Shown piece after piece: positions 44,942-53,945 of a stretch of 64,000 nucleotides of DNA; position 1 is the first letter of the stretch; each line of letters starts with the position of its first letter. Under the pieces are notes generated by a model that saw only the letters and a program-made list of their open reading frames with translations, was not told the origin of the DNA and did not search any database. Both the position numbers and the translations under genes were made by a program. The DNA is taken from the NCBI GenBank assembly GCA_033283325.1, contig JAWMQO010000006.1, forward strand, positions 248,001 to 312,000. The letters run 5' to 3'. The stretch is from Mangrovimicrobium sp033283325. Its GTDB lineage: Bacteria > Pseudomonadota > Gammaproteobacteria > Pseudomonadales > Halieaceae.

Positions 44942-45820
44942 TCAGATGGGAAAGTCGGTGCCCACTGTCCAGCCCCTGAAGCCGCTGCCATTCTTGTAGC
45001 CGATTCTTAATCGCTCGAATGTGAAGCCGAAGATCCTGCGCGGTCGCTTCAGGCCCACAGATAAACCAAACTCGTGCAGGTCCTCGATCTCCGAATCGCG
45101 AATCGGTGTCTCGGCGATATCCCACACCGGCGCATAGTGCTGGAAGTAGTAGTAAAGGCCCGCGTTCACCTTACGATCCAACACCCGGTGCCCGGTATCC
45201 ATGCGAAAATCCACCCCGCTTTCCAGCACGGAAAAGCCGTGACTGACATCCGCTTCGTGCTGGTATTCGCCGGCAAGCTGGTATCCCACGCCCCAGATGA
45301 ACTGTGCACGATCACCCAGAGGCCAGGTGGCGCGGGCTCGCAGCCCCAGCACACCGTGGGTAATAAATTCATCCCGGGTAAAATCGAAGGTACCGCCAAT
45401 CTTGCCGAAGGGCTTCAGGCTCCATACCTCGTTCATGCGCAACTCTGCCTGCAGGCCGGGCATGGCACTCAGGGTAACCAGTTCCTTCTCGTAGAAATTT
45501 TCCAGCAAAACGTTGTCGTCTACCTGGTCGTAGCCAATGGTCAGTGGCAGGTACCATTTCAGACCTATCCTTTCTTCGGTCGCGGGACGCTGATTATAGG
45601 AAATCGGAACCTGCAGCATGGTAATCCGGCGACCCTGGATCTTGTAAGTGCCTGTTCCCATAATTGCGGCGTAGGAATAACTGACCGCAAACTCGCTCTC
45701 CTCGAAAGTATCGACGTCCTGGGCGACGGCAGCGGGAATCGCGAGAAAAGGCAAGAGCATTCCCGCGGCGAGCAGGCGCAGATTTTGCGGAACATGGGCG
45801 AGTTGGCTTCCCGCCACCAT
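44942..45820 (-). CDS. Outer-membrane beta-barrel-like protein
   Basis: A protein of about 292 residues. A Sec signal (LRLLAAGMLLPFLAIPAAVA) is followed by alternating strands typical of a beta-barrel (ERIGLKWYLPLTIGYDQVDD, VNAGLYYYFQHYAPVW), and it ends in a strand with a C-terminal IGYKNG...VGTDFPI. I do not recognise a named family. The start is taken at ATG 45820; ATG 45850 would add ten residues to the signal sequence. Convergent with AsmA, 10 bp apart. Confidence 0.7.
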   Translation of the reverse strand: MVAGSQLAHVPQNLRLLAAGMLLPFLAIPAAVAQDVDTFEESEFAVSYSYAAIMGTGTYKIQGRRITMLQVPISYNQRPATEERIGLKWYLPLTIGYDQVDDNVLLENFYEKELVTLSAMPGLQAELRMNEVWSLKPFGKIGGTFDFTRDEFITHGVLGLRARATWPLGDRAQFIWGVGYQLAGEYQHEADVSHGFSVLESGVDFRMDTGHRVLDRKVNAGLYYYFQHYAPVWDIAETPIRDSEIEDLHEFGLSVGLKRPRRIFGFTFERLRIGYKNGSGFRGWTVGTDFPI

Positions 45821-46127
45821 TGAAATCAGGGGACTGGTGTTGGCGGCCAAAGTACAGGCTCCCGATCACGAGATGGTGAACAGTGTATGTCATGACTGGT
45901 GCTCTCGCATCTACGAACAGATTCGCCCGGACACGGAAGGCCAGCCTGGTGCACCTCAGAGTGCGATCAACCCGACTTACAGAAACCAATTTGCGCATCG
46001 GCTGTGTCGAAGCAGTAGTGTGGAAGTGCTTGCTTCGTCTATAGTGGGGACGCAGGCAAATCAAGGACCACTCCAATCGGTATCGCGATCTGCCTCAGCA
46101 CAATCATCCCGAAGGCGAGAGCACAGA
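45821..46127. other. 307-bp divergent intergenic region
   Basis: It lies between the minus-strand barrel protein and the plus-strand lipoprotein, so it should hold both promoters. A TATAGT hexamer at 46040-46045 could be a -10 element for the lipoprotein, but no good -35 was seen. An open frame crosses it, in phase with the lipoprotein, but has no signal for translation. Nothing else is recognised. Confidence 0.45.
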
Positions 46128-46691
46128 ATGCAATTCCATAATTGCTGTAGGTATGCCTTGGTGTTAGCGACCCTGCTAACCATGTCCTGCACCCTGCATA
46201 ACGAGCCGTCTGACCCACCTGGCGCGGCAGAGCTGGACGCCATGGGTGAAAAAACTGTTTCCGAACTGGTCGAGCGCAACCCCGAACTCGCCGCGTCACT
46301 GGAGTCCGCGGCCGGCTATGTGGTGATGGCCATGGCATCGACCAAGATCCCCGGCGTTGGTGCGGGCAGGGGCTACGGCGTGGTGATCGACAACGCCCGC
46401 GAACAGCATGCCTATATCCGGGTCACGCAGTTCGAGGCGGGCGGAGGCATCGGCGCCCAGCGCTATCGCCTGCTGGTCATTCTGGAGAAACCGCGCATGG
46501 TTGAAAAATTCATTGCGGGGGGATGGCGCTACGACGGTAGCGCCGACCTGGATTCGAGTGCCGCCCAGGGTGGTCCCGGCCCCATATCCAGGGGTAAGGG
46601 CTACAAGGTATTCAGGTTGACCGACGAGGGCGCCGCCGCAACAGTGACAGTACGGGCGATGAACTCGGAGCCTTACATTCCCGGCCACTAA
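46128..46691 (+). CDS. SYLF-like (YSC84-type) putative lipoprotein
   Basis: A 187-residue protein. The ATG at 46128 gives a short lipoprotein signal with lipobox LTMSC. The mature part includes AAGYVVMAMASTKIPGVGAG followed by RGYGVVIDN, which resembles the start of lipid-binding SYLF/YSC84 domains (a Gly-rich loop before a beta strand). RVTQFEAGGGIGAQRYRLLV follows. The family assignment is by pattern and is moderate. AAGGCGAG precedes the start. A putative DUF389 remnant follows. Confidence 0.6.
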   Translation: MQFHNCCRYALVLATLLTMSCTLHNEPSDPPGAAELDAMGEKTVSELVERNPELAASLESAAGYVVMAMASTKIPGVGAGRGYGVVIDNAREQHAYIRVTQFEAGGGIGAQRYRLLVILEKPRMVEKFIAGGWRYDGSADLDSSAAQGGPGPISRGKGYKVFRLTDEGAAATVTVRAMNSEPYIPGH

Positions 46692-46742
46692 GCCAGGGGA
46701 ACTGGTCCCATTTACGCCCAGGCGCCAGCGACTACACTCCCG

Positions 46743-47117
46743 GTGGCCCAGGGTAATATAGCGCTATACCGCCGTTCACTGGCGGTAGCGATGATAGGCT
46801 TGTTCGTCGGCCTTGCCGTTTCACTACTGGCAGGCTCCCTCAACCCGGGCTACGAGCCCTCGCTGGAAGTCGAAGCGCGAGGAGGCGCGGATGTCCTCGA
46901 CCTGGGCGTGGCCATACTATCCGGCTTTGTCGCCGCCCACGTCCCGGGCCAGCCCGGAGTGGTCAATACGCTGGCCGGCGTGGCCATCGCCGGAGGAGCG
47001 CGGGACTCCGGGCCCGAAAACCATCATTGCCCCCCCAGAAGGCCCAGCAGGAATGCCCTTGTCGGAAAGCCTTTGAGCAGATACCGGAACGGATACTTCG
47101 AGTGTGGGATTAATTGA
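46743..47117 (+). pseudogene. Remnant of a DUF389-type membrane protein gene
   Basis: A 124-codon frame starting at GTG. It has a membrane segment (AVAMIGLFVGLAVSLLAGSL) followed by EVEARGGADVLDLGVAILSG and TLAGVAIAGGA. This fits the C-terminal half of DUF389 proteins, where an ART-x-LLDL-x-ALxSG segment is followed by LPGVAIAxALVPPL. Here the sequence after GVAIA degenerates (ARDSGPENHHCPPR), as after a frameshift or deletion. The expected N-terminal half and later helices are missing. No good ribosome-binding site is seen. It could alternatively be a chance short gene. Confidence 0.5.
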
Positions 47118-47280
47118 CCAAGATCAACACTTTGGCCTTTGATCTGGCAAAGGCTCTCACATTTCCTAAATTTCGACTACCTTACCAAGGAAGCGACTTA
47201 CAGCGACAGCGCCTGTAATCGCTGCCCTTGCTACACAGGCGTGCAAGCGCTGCCCTGACTCCAATAAAAAGGGAACTTGA

Positions 47281-48039
47281 ATGGAACGAAAGCAGTTGCT
47301 GCGGCTATTTACCGGGCTGGCCCTGTGCCTGCCACTGACCCAACTGTCAGCCCAGGAGTGGGAGTCCCGCCTGACGCCCTACCTCTGGTTCGCCGGCATC
47401 GATGGGGATGTGGCGACCCTCCCCGGGTTCCCGGTGGTCCCGGTCAAACTCAGTGCCAGCGATGCACTGGCTGACAATGAAACCAGCTTCATGGGCATTT
47501 ATGAACTGCGCAATCCCCGTCACGGCCTGGTGATCGAGGCGATATACACCGATACCCGAACCGAAGAGACCCTCGTGGAAGAGATCGGGCTGGAAATGAC
47601 ATCTGTGTCAAAAAACACGGTTTTTTCGGCCTCTTACGAGCACACCGTACTCGACACTGGCAGCACCCGGCTGGATCTGCTGGCCGGTCTGCGCTACTGG
47701 GAAATCGACTCGGCGCTGCGCTTCAGTGGCGGCCTTGGCGTGCTTGAATCGCGGCGGGTATCGAATGACGACGACTGGATAGACCCGCTGGTCGGCATCA
47801 AGGGGCGATCCGGGCTGGGTGACAGCAATTTCTATCTTGCCTACTGGCTGATCGGTGGCGGCTTCGGGGTCGGCTCCGACGCCTTCTATGACGGATCACT
47901 CAATCTCGGTTACCAGTGGAGCAAGAGTATCGGCACGACGCTGGGATACCGCGAGTTCAACGTCGACTACGACGATGACGGTTTCGTTTACGATGTGCGA
48001 CAGAACGGTTGGTCTGTCGGCCTTACCTGGAGTTTCTGA
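47281..48039 (+). CDS. Outer-membrane beta-barrel-like exported protein
   Basis: A 252-residue protein with AAGGGAA before ATG, a Sec signal (LFTGLALCLPLTQLSAQ) and a series of amphipathic strands (WESRLTPYLWFAGIDGDVAT, HGLVIEAIYTDTRTEE). It ends in a C-terminal aromatic strand, WSVGLTWSF. The terminal Phe is the usual signature recognised by the BAM machinery, so it is probably an outer-membrane protein. No named family was recognised. It is followed by the glycine-zipper gene on the same strand. Confidence 0.78.
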   Translation: MERKQLLRLFTGLALCLPLTQLSAQEWESRLTPYLWFAGIDGDVATLPGFPVVPVKLSASDALADNETSFMGIYELRNPRHGLVIEAIYTDTRTEETLVEEIGLEMTSVSKNTVFSASYEHTVLDTGSTRLDLLAGLRYWEIDSALRFSGGLGVLESRRVSNDDDWIDPLVGIKGRSGLGDSNFYLAYWLIGGGFGVGSDAFYDGSLNLGYQWSKSIGTTLGYREFNVDYDDDGFVYDVRQNGWSVGLTWSF

Positions 48040-48075
48040 CCCGTGCCATTTCCCACCCATTCAAGGAGCCGTTCC

Positions 48076-48681
48076 GTGACATTCACGACCCCTGGCCTGT
48101 TACGGCCACTAAGCTTCGGCCTGTTCACACTCATTCTCGCTACCAGCCAGACTGTCCTGGCGCAACGTGCCGGCCAGAGTATCAGCGTGGACTACGGCAT
48201 CGTCAAAGCAGGCGCTGAAGTCGATCTCAAATCCGGGGCAGTGCCAGCTGGCGCGGTGGTCGGCGGCACACTTGGCTTGCTCTCCGCCAAGGGAAAATCC
48301 TCATCCAAGAAGACGCGTAATGCCATTATCGGCAGTGTCGCCGGGGGCGCTGTTGCGAGCGCGGCCCAGGGCAATACGAGGGGTATGGTTTATACCGTCG
48401 ACATGGTGAGTGGAGGTGCCATGCAGGTAGTGACCGACCAGCGCGAGATCCGCAGCGGCGACTGTGTCGCGGTGGAACGTGCGGGCGAGACCGCTAATCT
48501 GCGCCGGGTCAGTTCACAGTACTGCAAGCCGGAAAACAGGGACGCGGTGGCCTCGGTGAGCAAGGAGGCAAATGAGGAAGCCGGTGAGTGCCTGGCGGCG
48601 AAACAGCAACTGGTCGAAGCCTCGACGGAAGAGGCGCTCAACCTGGCGAAGATCAAGATCGACCTGCTCTGCGCGGACTAG
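48076..48681 (+). CDS. Exported glycine-zipper-like protein
   Basis: A 201-residue protein with a GTG start eight bases after AAGGAG. A Sec signal (FGLFTLILATSQTVLAQ) is followed by a glycine-rich hydrophobic stretch (AVPAGAVVGGTLGLLSAKGK, IIGSVAGGAVASAAQG) of the SlyB/glycine-zipper kind. A Cys-containing C-terminal region follows (REIRSGDCVAVERAG, YCKPENRDAVASV). It lies 36 bp after the beta-barrel gene and is probably in the same transcript. An earlier in-frame GTG lacks a ribosome-binding site. Function unknown; likely an envelope stabiliser. Confidence 0.72.
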   Translation: MTFTTPGLLRPLSFGLFTLILATSQTVLAQRAGQSISVDYGIVKAGAEVDLKSGAVPAGAVVGGTLGLLSAKGKSSSKKTRNAIIGSVAGGAVASAAQGNTRGMVYTVDMVSGGAMQVVTDQREIRSGDCVAVERAGETANLRRVSSQYCKPENRDAVASVSKEANEEAGECLAAKQQLVEASTEEALNLAKIKIDLLCAD

Positions 48682-48738
48682 CGCCAAACCAGGGCGACAG
48701 CGCCGTGACATACCCGGGAGAGTATTTTTGGCTTTCTG

Positions 48739-50301
48739 CTAGTAAAGTTCCTTGGGAAACAGCATGAAAAAGACATCCTGAACGCGCTGCCAGATATTCC
48801 TGGCCGGCTGCCTGCTCAATGTGCCCGCGCTACTGTGCCAGGCCAGCTTGCCGGCCGGGTCGAGGGTCACCCGCCAGCTGTTGGAGGGCTGGATATCCCT
48901 GTCGATCAGCGTATTCAGGGCGTCCGCAAGTTCGGGGCTGTCGATAAAAACTCCCATCTCTGAATTGATGGCGGCCGAGCGCGGATCGTAGTTCATCGAG
49001 CCGATATAGACGATGCGCCTGTCGACGGTCATGGCTTTGGTGTGCAGCCCCATGGATTTGCTGCGGACCGGAGGCGTATCGGCCACAGTTGCCAGGGTGC
49101 TGCCGTCATGGCGCAACTCGTACAACTGCACGCCCGCCTCGACCAGGGGTTTGCGCCAGGCCTTATAGTGGCTGTTGACCGCCGGCACGTCGTGGGAGGC
49201 CAGTGAGTTGGTCAGCACGTCAACCGCCACGCCTCTTGCAGTGAGGCTCTCGAGCGTCGCAATGGTCTGCTCGTTGGGAATAATGTAGGCGTTGACCACC
49301 CTGAGCTCTGTTCGTGCCGAGCGCGTGATATCACGTGTTGCTTCAAGCATGACATGTTCGATCTGGTCACCGTTGGGGCGGTCTGACTCAATCCGCGCTC
49401 TTCCCGGCAGGAGCTGCGCGCGGAGCAGCCCGACTTCGTCCGACCACTCTCCTGGCAGGAGCGGGATCTGGTTCAGGGAATCCGCCTGGCGCAGATCCTC
49501 CGCCATCCGGGCCCGGGCAGCCTGCATGTCCTCATCCGACACCTCGATATTCAGGGTGCTGGCGGGCAGGACCCAGTCACTGTTCCAGAAACCGTCGAAC
49601 ACGCCGGACACATCGCTGGCCACCGGCCCCACACCCAACACATCCAGGTCGCGGAAATTGAAACGCGGTTCCAGCCCCATGTATTCATCGCCCAGATTGC
49701 GTCCACCAAGGATGACCGCGAGGTTATCCACTATCAGGCACTTGTTGTGCATGCGTTGGTTGACACGCTCCATCTCTGCCAGAGATTCGCCCAGCCGGGC
49801 GCCGATGCCACGCTTCGACCAGGGATTGAACAGCCGCATCTCAATATTGGCGTGGGCGTTGAGGCGCGCGACGACCGCGTCACGCTGAACCACACTTCCG
49901 GCGTTTTCGAGCAGGGTATTGAGGTCGTCGACCAGCAATCTCACCTTGACGCCCCGGTCCGCAGCGGCCAGCAGCCTGGAGGCGATAAGCCGGCCACTAT
50001 TGTCCCCGTACCAGAGGTAATACTGCAGGTCGATGGAACGGCTGGCAGTATCGATCAGTCGAAGGCGCCACTCCAGCCCGGAGCGGTTATCGTCCAGTAG
50101 CAGAAACCCGGAACTGTCCTCGCCATGGTGCACTGCCACTGTATGGGCCACCTCGGCGAAGGGACCCGTCGTCACAGGTGGCGAGGCATATTCCGGCGGC
50201 ATCGCAGCAGGCGGGGAAATCGTCGAGCTGCACCCGGCGAGCAGTGCCAGTAGCAGAGTTGCCACCCCGCGCATTACGGGGCTGGCCAGAGGGTAAGCCA
50301 T
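48739..50301 (-). CDS. Phospholipase D/cardiolipin synthase-like lipoprotein
   Basis: A 520-residue member of the PLD superfamily. The ATG at 50301 starts a lipoprotein signal with lipobox LLAGC and has GAGGAAG upstream. Two HKD motifs are present: HNKCLIVDNLAVILGGRN and HTKAMTVDRRIVYIGSMNYD. This is the layout of bacterial cardiolipin-synthase-like/phosphatidyltransferase proteins, here with a lipid anchor instead of the two membrane helices of ClsA, as in YmdC/ClsC-type relatives. It makes or remodels phospholipid at the envelope, although the exact reaction is not certain. It is convergent with the gene at 48681. Confidence 0.88.
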   Translation of the reverse strand: MAYPLASPVMRGVATLLLALLAGCSSTISPPAAMPPEYASPPVTTGPFAEVAHTVAVHHGEDSSGFLLLDDNRSGLEWRLRLIDTASRSIDLQYYLWYGDNSGRLIASRLLAAADRGVKVRLLVDDLNTLLENAGSVVQRDAVVARLNAHANIEMRLFNPWSKRGIGARLGESLAEMERVNQRMHNKCLIVDNLAVILGGRNLGDEYMGLEPRFNFRDLDVLGVGPVASDVSGVFDGFWNSDWVLPASTLNIEVSDEDMQAARARMAEDLRQADSLNQIPLLPGEWSDEVGLLRAQLLPGRARIESDRPNGDQIEHVMLEATRDITRSARTELRVVNAYIIPNEQTIATLESLTARGVAVDVLTNSLASHDVPAVNSHYKAWRKPLVEAGVQLYELRHDGSTLATVADTPPVRSKSMGLHTKAMTVDRRIVYIGSMNYDPRSAAINSEMGVFIDSPELADALNTLIDRDIQPSNSWRVTLDPAGKLAWHSSAGTLSRQPARNIWQRVQDVFFMLFPKELY

Positions 50302-50366
50302 GCTCAGTCTTCCTCGGTGAGTGGCCACAAGCGAATCGCGAGGCGTTTCGTATTGTTTCTCGCCAA

Positions 50367-50675
50367 TCAAACCGCCGGGAAGGTAGTCCTGCCGAGCGGA
50401 ACCTCCATCCTGTTGCGCGCCTTCCGACTGGCCTGGCCGATCATTTCATCGTAGGCGCTTTCCTGGCGCAGGACGACTGTCGGTATCTCCAGGTGTTCGA
50501 AACGCTCACGCATGTGTACCAGGCTGCGCGTAACAAGCGTCTTTTTATCGTCTTCCCATACCGGCCACTCTTCATCATCGATAACGACAATCGCCTGATA
50601 CAAGGCCTGCTCAAGCGAATTGATCACCAGCTTCTGGATCTGTTGTGACGGAAGCTCATTGTAGAAAACCTTCAT
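50367..50675 (-). CDS. DUF6482-like small protein
   Basis: A 102-residue soluble protein, with GGGAGGATGGA before the ATG. The sequence LEQALYQAIVVIDDEEWPVW and the late motif ESAYDEMIGQ recall the DUF6482 family of gammaproteobacteria (SL-x-LY start, SAYDEMIG end). The identification rests on my recollection of these motifs. Function unknown. Divergent from the photolyase gene across 284 bp, which should contain both promoters. Confidence 0.7.
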   Translation of the reverse strand: MKVFYNELPSQQIQKLVINSLEQALYQAIVVIDDEEWPVWEDDKKTLVTRSLVHMRERFEHLEIPTVVLRQESAYDEMIGQASRKARNRMEVPLGRTTFPAV

Positions 50676-50959
50676 TCCATCCTCCCGTAGCTATCGACTG
50701 GACTTGCATTCCGGTGGCTGCCTGGACGCGCCGAGTCCAGCAAATTCAGGCATCGCTCGCACTTGCCGGGATGATTTGCCCTGGCACCCTGCACCGCCCG
50801 ACTTCGGGCATTGTTGCAACAAAGACCGGGTCGCCGCAAATAGCAAGGCCGGAGAACTTTCGCGGCCCTCTGCCCGTGCCCCGGGACGGGACGATTCAGA
50901 CGGAAGCCGCTCGCCACCGGCGGAGCCATCCGGGCGGCCTCCACCAACGTATCAACGCC

Positions 50960-52504
50960 ATGTCTGATGAAACGCTCATCCTGGTCCTTGGCGACCAGTT
51001 GACCCCGGGGCGCGGCGCCCTGGGCGACGTCCAGCCTGGTGATGCCACTGTGTTGATGGCCGAGGTGGCCGACGAGGCCGCCTACGTCCCTCATAACCGC
51101 CACAAGATCACGCTGATTTTCGCCGCCATGCGCCATTTTCGCGATAGCTTGCGTGCAGCCGGCTTCACGGTCATCTATTTCGACTACCAGGCGAAAATTG
51201 CCTCCCTGGCAGAGGCGCTGGACCGGGCCCGCGAAGAGCAGGAATTCAATTGCGTGCGCTGCTGTGAGCCCGGGGAATTCCGTGTAAAGGAAGTGCTGGA
51301 AGCCTGGTCGCTCCGGCGGCAGGTGAGGCTGGAGTGGCGACCCGATAACCGTTTCCTCTGCAGTAACCAGGCATTTACCCGGTGGGCCAGTGGGCGCAAG
51401 CAACTGCGAATGGAGTACTTCTACCGGGAAATGCGACAGCGGCACAAGGTGCTGCTGGACCCATCCGGCGAGCCTGCAGGCGGACGCTGGAATTACGACC
51501 GGGATAACCGGGCCGGGTGGCGCGGCAAGGGCGCGATTCCAGCGCGCCCGCAGCTGGACCTCGACTCCATTACCCGGGAGGTGATTGCACTGGTAGATGG
51601 GGCCTTCCCTGATAACCCCGGCGACCTCTCGCGCTTCAACCTGGCGGTGACCAGCGATGGTGCCTCCGTTCAGCTGGATTTTTTCATCGAGCACTGCCTC
51701 GATCGCTTCGGCCAGTACCAGGATGCACTGGCCGAGGAGTCGAGCTGGCTCTACCACAGCCTGGTGTCCATGTACCTCAATATCGGGCTGCTCGACCCGC
51801 TCGAAACCTGTCGGCGCGTGGAGAAAGCCTGGCGCGAAGGCAAGTGCAGTCTCGCCGCCGCCGAGGGCTTTATCCGCCAGATCCTGGGGTGGCGCGAGTA
51901 CGTACGCGGGATCTACTGGCTGCAAATGCCTGGCTACGGAGAACTGAACGCGCTGGACGCAAGCAATCCGCTGCCAACATGGTTCTGGAGCGCGGAAATC
52001 GACCTGCGCTGTCTGCGGCAGGCGCTCAGCCAGTCCCTCGACCTGGGGTATGCCCATCACATCCAGCGACTCATGGTCATCGGCAACTTTGCGTTGCTTG
52101 CGGGCCTGGACGTGGGTGAGGTCTGCGCCTGGTACCTGGCGGTCTATGTCGACGCATTCGAGTGGGTAGAGTTACCGAACACCCTGGGCATGGCGCTGCA
52201 CGGCGATGGCGGGTTGATGGCCAGTAAACCCTATGCCGCCAGCGGCAAGTATATACAACGGCAGGGCAATCACTGCGGACAGTGTCGCTATCGGCCTGAC
52301 CGGGTCACTGGTGAGGGCGCCTGTCCCTACAACAGTTTGTACTGGGCCTTCCTGGCACGCCATGAAGAACGCTTCGGGAACAATCCCCGAATGGCCCTGG
52401 CGCTCAGGAACTGGCAGCGCAAGCCGGCGCGGGAGCGGCGCGCCATATTGGACTGGGCACAGCGGGAGCAGCAACGGCTCGTTAGCCATGCGGGCAGCGC
52501 GTAG
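50960..52504 (+). CDS. phrB: Fe-S cluster bacterial photolyase/cryptochrome (PhrB-like, (6-4) type)
   Basis: A 514-residue member of the FeS-BCP group of photolyases that repair (6-4) photoproducts with light. The N-terminal photolyase-like domain begins LILVLGDQLTP. The C-terminal FAD domain includes LGWREYVRGIYWLQMPG. The [4Fe-4S] ligands are visible: an early Cys in GEVCAWYLAVY and three in HCGQC plus a later C in GEGACPYNS. Length matches PhrB. The ATG at 50960 is used; earlier frame sequence shows no conserved motif. It is followed by folE, as in light-response gene clusters. Confidence 0.9.
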   Translation: MSDETLILVLGDQLTPGRGALGDVQPGDATVLMAEVADEAAYVPHNRHKITLIFAAMRHFRDSLRAAGFTVIYFDYQAKIASLAEALDRAREEQEFNCVRCCEPGEFRVKEVLEAWSLRRQVRLEWRPDNRFLCSNQAFTRWASGRKQLRMEYFYREMRQRHKVLLDPSGEPAGGRWNYDRDNRAGWRGKGAIPARPQLDLDSITREVIALVDGAFPDNPGDLSRFNLAVTSDGASVQLDFFIEHCLDRFGQYQDALAEESSWLYHSLVSMYLNIGLLDPLETCRRVEKAWREGKCSLAAAEGFIRQILGWREYVRGIYWLQMPGYGELNALDASNPLPTWFWSAEIDLRCLRQALSQSLDLGYAHHIQRLMVIGNFALLAGLDVGEVCAWYLAVYVDAFEWVELPNTLGMALHGDGGLMASKPYAASGKYIQRQGNHCGQCRYRPDRVTGEGACPYNSLYWAFLARHEERFGNNPRMALALRNWQRKPARERRAILDWAQREQQRLVSHAGSA

Positions 52505-52617
52505 ACAAGCAAGCGCAGTACGACTTGCAATCGCCGGCCCTGAGCCGCACTGCGCAACTGATCCGGCCGCACCGGGCGAACGTAAGATAACAATAACGCT
52601 TGAAGTGAGACGCGACC

Positions 52618-53298
52618 ATGACTACCGCGCTGATGGACACCCTGAAACCGCAGGCCACCGATATCTCCGAAGACGCCGCCCGGGTGCGCGATGCCCTGCG
52701 CGCGCACGGCCTGGAGACGCCCCTGGCACCCAACGGCCTGACAGCAGCCCAGAAACAGCAGCGCATCGCGAAGGCCTTCACCGACATCGCCGTCACCCTC
52801 GGACTGGATCTCTCGGACGACAGTCTTTGTGAAACACCCAGGCGGATAGCGCGGATGTACGTGGATGAGATTTTCTCCGGCCTGGACTACGGCACATTCC
52901 CCAAGATCACAGCCATTGAAAACAAGATGGCCGTCGACGAGATGGTCCGGGTCAGCGATATCTCGGTTGTGAGTACGTGTGAACACCACTTTGTCACGAT
53001 CGACGGCCTGGCCAGGGTGGCATATATCCCCGCCGGCAAGGTCATTGGACTGTCCAAGATCAACCGGCTGGTGCGCTTCTTCGCGCGGCGCCCGCAAGTG
53101 CAGGAGCGACTGACGCGGCAGATACTGGTAGCGCTGCAAACCCTGCTGGAGACGGACGACGTGGCGGTCACAATCGACGCCGCGCACTACTGCGTCAAGG
53201 CTCGGGGTGTGCAGGACGTCAATTCCACCACGCAAACCACCGCCCTGGGCGGTCAGTTCAAGACCGACGCACGCACGCGTGCCGAATTCCTTTCCTAG
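52618..53298 (+). CDS. folE: GTP cyclohydrolase I
   Basis: A 226-residue enzyme that opens GTP to 7,8-dihydroneopterin triphosphate, the first step of folate/pterin synthesis. Zinc ligands are C121 and H124 (STCEHHFVTIDG) and C192 (HYCVKARG). The family signatures ETPRRIARMYVDEIFSG and GKVIGLSKINRLVRFFARRP are present. The length is normal. Its place between the photolyase and DUF2892 genes suggests it supplies a pterin for light-dependent repair; the cofactor link is inference. Other folE copies elsewhere cannot be seen. Confidence 0.94.
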   Translation: MTTALMDTLKPQATDISEDAARVRDALRAHGLETPLAPNGLTAAQKQQRIAKAFTDIAVTLGLDLSDDSLCETPRRIARMYVDEIFSGLDYGTFPKITAIENKMAVDEMVRVSDISVVSTCEHHFVTIDGLARVAYIPAGKVIGLSKINRLVRFFARRPQVQERLTRQILVALQTLLETDDVAVTIDAAHYCVKARGVQDVNSTTQTTALGGQFKTDARTRAEFLS

Positions 53299-53322
53299 AC
53301 AAACTATTTGGAGGGGCAATCC

Positions 53323-53535
53323 ATGATAGATCGCAACCTTGGTAACGCCGAACGCCTGATTCGCCTGCTGCTGGGATTAACTTTCGGCTATTGGACACTG
53401 TCGCAACCCCACCTCAACGTCACCGAGTGGTTCGTGGGCCTCGTTGCCATGATGCTGATACTCAACGGTGTGTTTTCGCGCTGCTACCTGTGGTACGTGC
53501 TGGATCTGGATTCCCGGCCGAAGTGCGAGATTTAG
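53323..53535 (+). CDS. DUF2892 inner-membrane protein
   Basis: A 70-residue protein with GGAGG before ATG 53323. It begins MIDRNLGNAERLIRLLLGLT with two membrane helices, as in the DUF2892/YgaP C-terminal family. A Cys in GVFSRCYLWYVLD recalls the membrane rhodanese-associated proteins. It lies 24 bp after folE on the same strand and is the last gene before the hairpins at 53563. Confidence 0.82.
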   Translation: MIDRNLGNAERLIRLLLGLTFGYWTLSQPHLNVTEWFVGLVAMMLILNGVFSRCYLWYVLDLDSRPKCEI

Positions 53536-53562
53536 CGGGCTTCGTCGCTGCGCTCCTCGTCC

Positions 53563-53585
53563 AAACTCTGCCGGGGGCAGAGTTT
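53563..53585 (+). terminator. Hairpin after the photolyase-folE cluster
   Basis: A 10-bp perfect stem (AAACTCTGCC / GGCAGAGTTT) with a GGG loop, 27 bp after the DUF2892 stop. It ends in a short T-rich stretch and probably terminates the light cluster transcript. Confidence 0.7.
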
Positions 53586-53626
53586 GTAGAACGATGGTTC
53601 TCCCAGACGAACCCAAGCCAAATACA

Positions 53627-53666
53627 AAAATGCCTCCCCTCTTTATGGAAAGAGGGGAGGCATTTT
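53627..53666. terminator. Strong bidirectional terminator, ancestrally that of tRNA-Lys
   Basis: An 18-bp perfect stem (AAAATGCCTCCCCTCTTT / AAAGAGGGGAGGCATTTT) with an ATGG loop. On the minus strand it is followed by TTTTTG, a standard intrinsic terminator. It starts only 7 bp from the left attachment repeat, i.e. just downstream of where the tRNA-Lys 3' end lay before the island inserted. It therefore looks like the original terminator of the queC-tRNA-Lys end, now separated from the gene. Confidence 0.9.
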
Positions 53667-53672
53667 CGTATT

Positions 53673-53718
53673 TGGTGGGCCGTGCTGGATTCGAACCAGC
53701 GACCAATTGGTTAAAAGC
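53673..53718 (-). repeat. Left attachment site: 46-bp copy of the tRNA-Lys 3' part
   Basis: These 46 bases are identical to 56897-56942, the 3' part of tRNA-Lys(UUU) from the anticodon-stem end to CCA. Beyond base 53718 the copies diverge. It is the distal end of the island, created by site-specific insertion. The copy is a tRNA fragment, not a full gene. Confidence 0.95.
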
Positions 53719-53945
53719 TAATTTTACAAAACATTTTAACCTCTTGTTTTTCAAGTTCTTTTGGAAACTCACCATCCCATAAAATTCAGATTTTCACAGA
53801 CTTAACTCATTGATATCCCTACTTTTTAAATTATGCATGGGATAGTAAGTTATTAATTTTATTGGATTTATTGCGTTACTCGCAGCCTTCTGGTTTCATT
53901 TCCGACCTCACCGTCCATCACACCTGGTTACCGCCTAAAACAAAA

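Noticed and set aside
45837..46127. Extension of the SYLF-like lipoprotein upstream
   Set aside because: The frame is open but would bury the lipoprotein signal and has no ribosome-binding site; ATG 46128 is better.
53673..53718. Second tRNA-Lys gene
   Set aside because: Only the 3' 46 bases are present, without the D-arm or 5' acceptor strand. It is an attachment-site copy.
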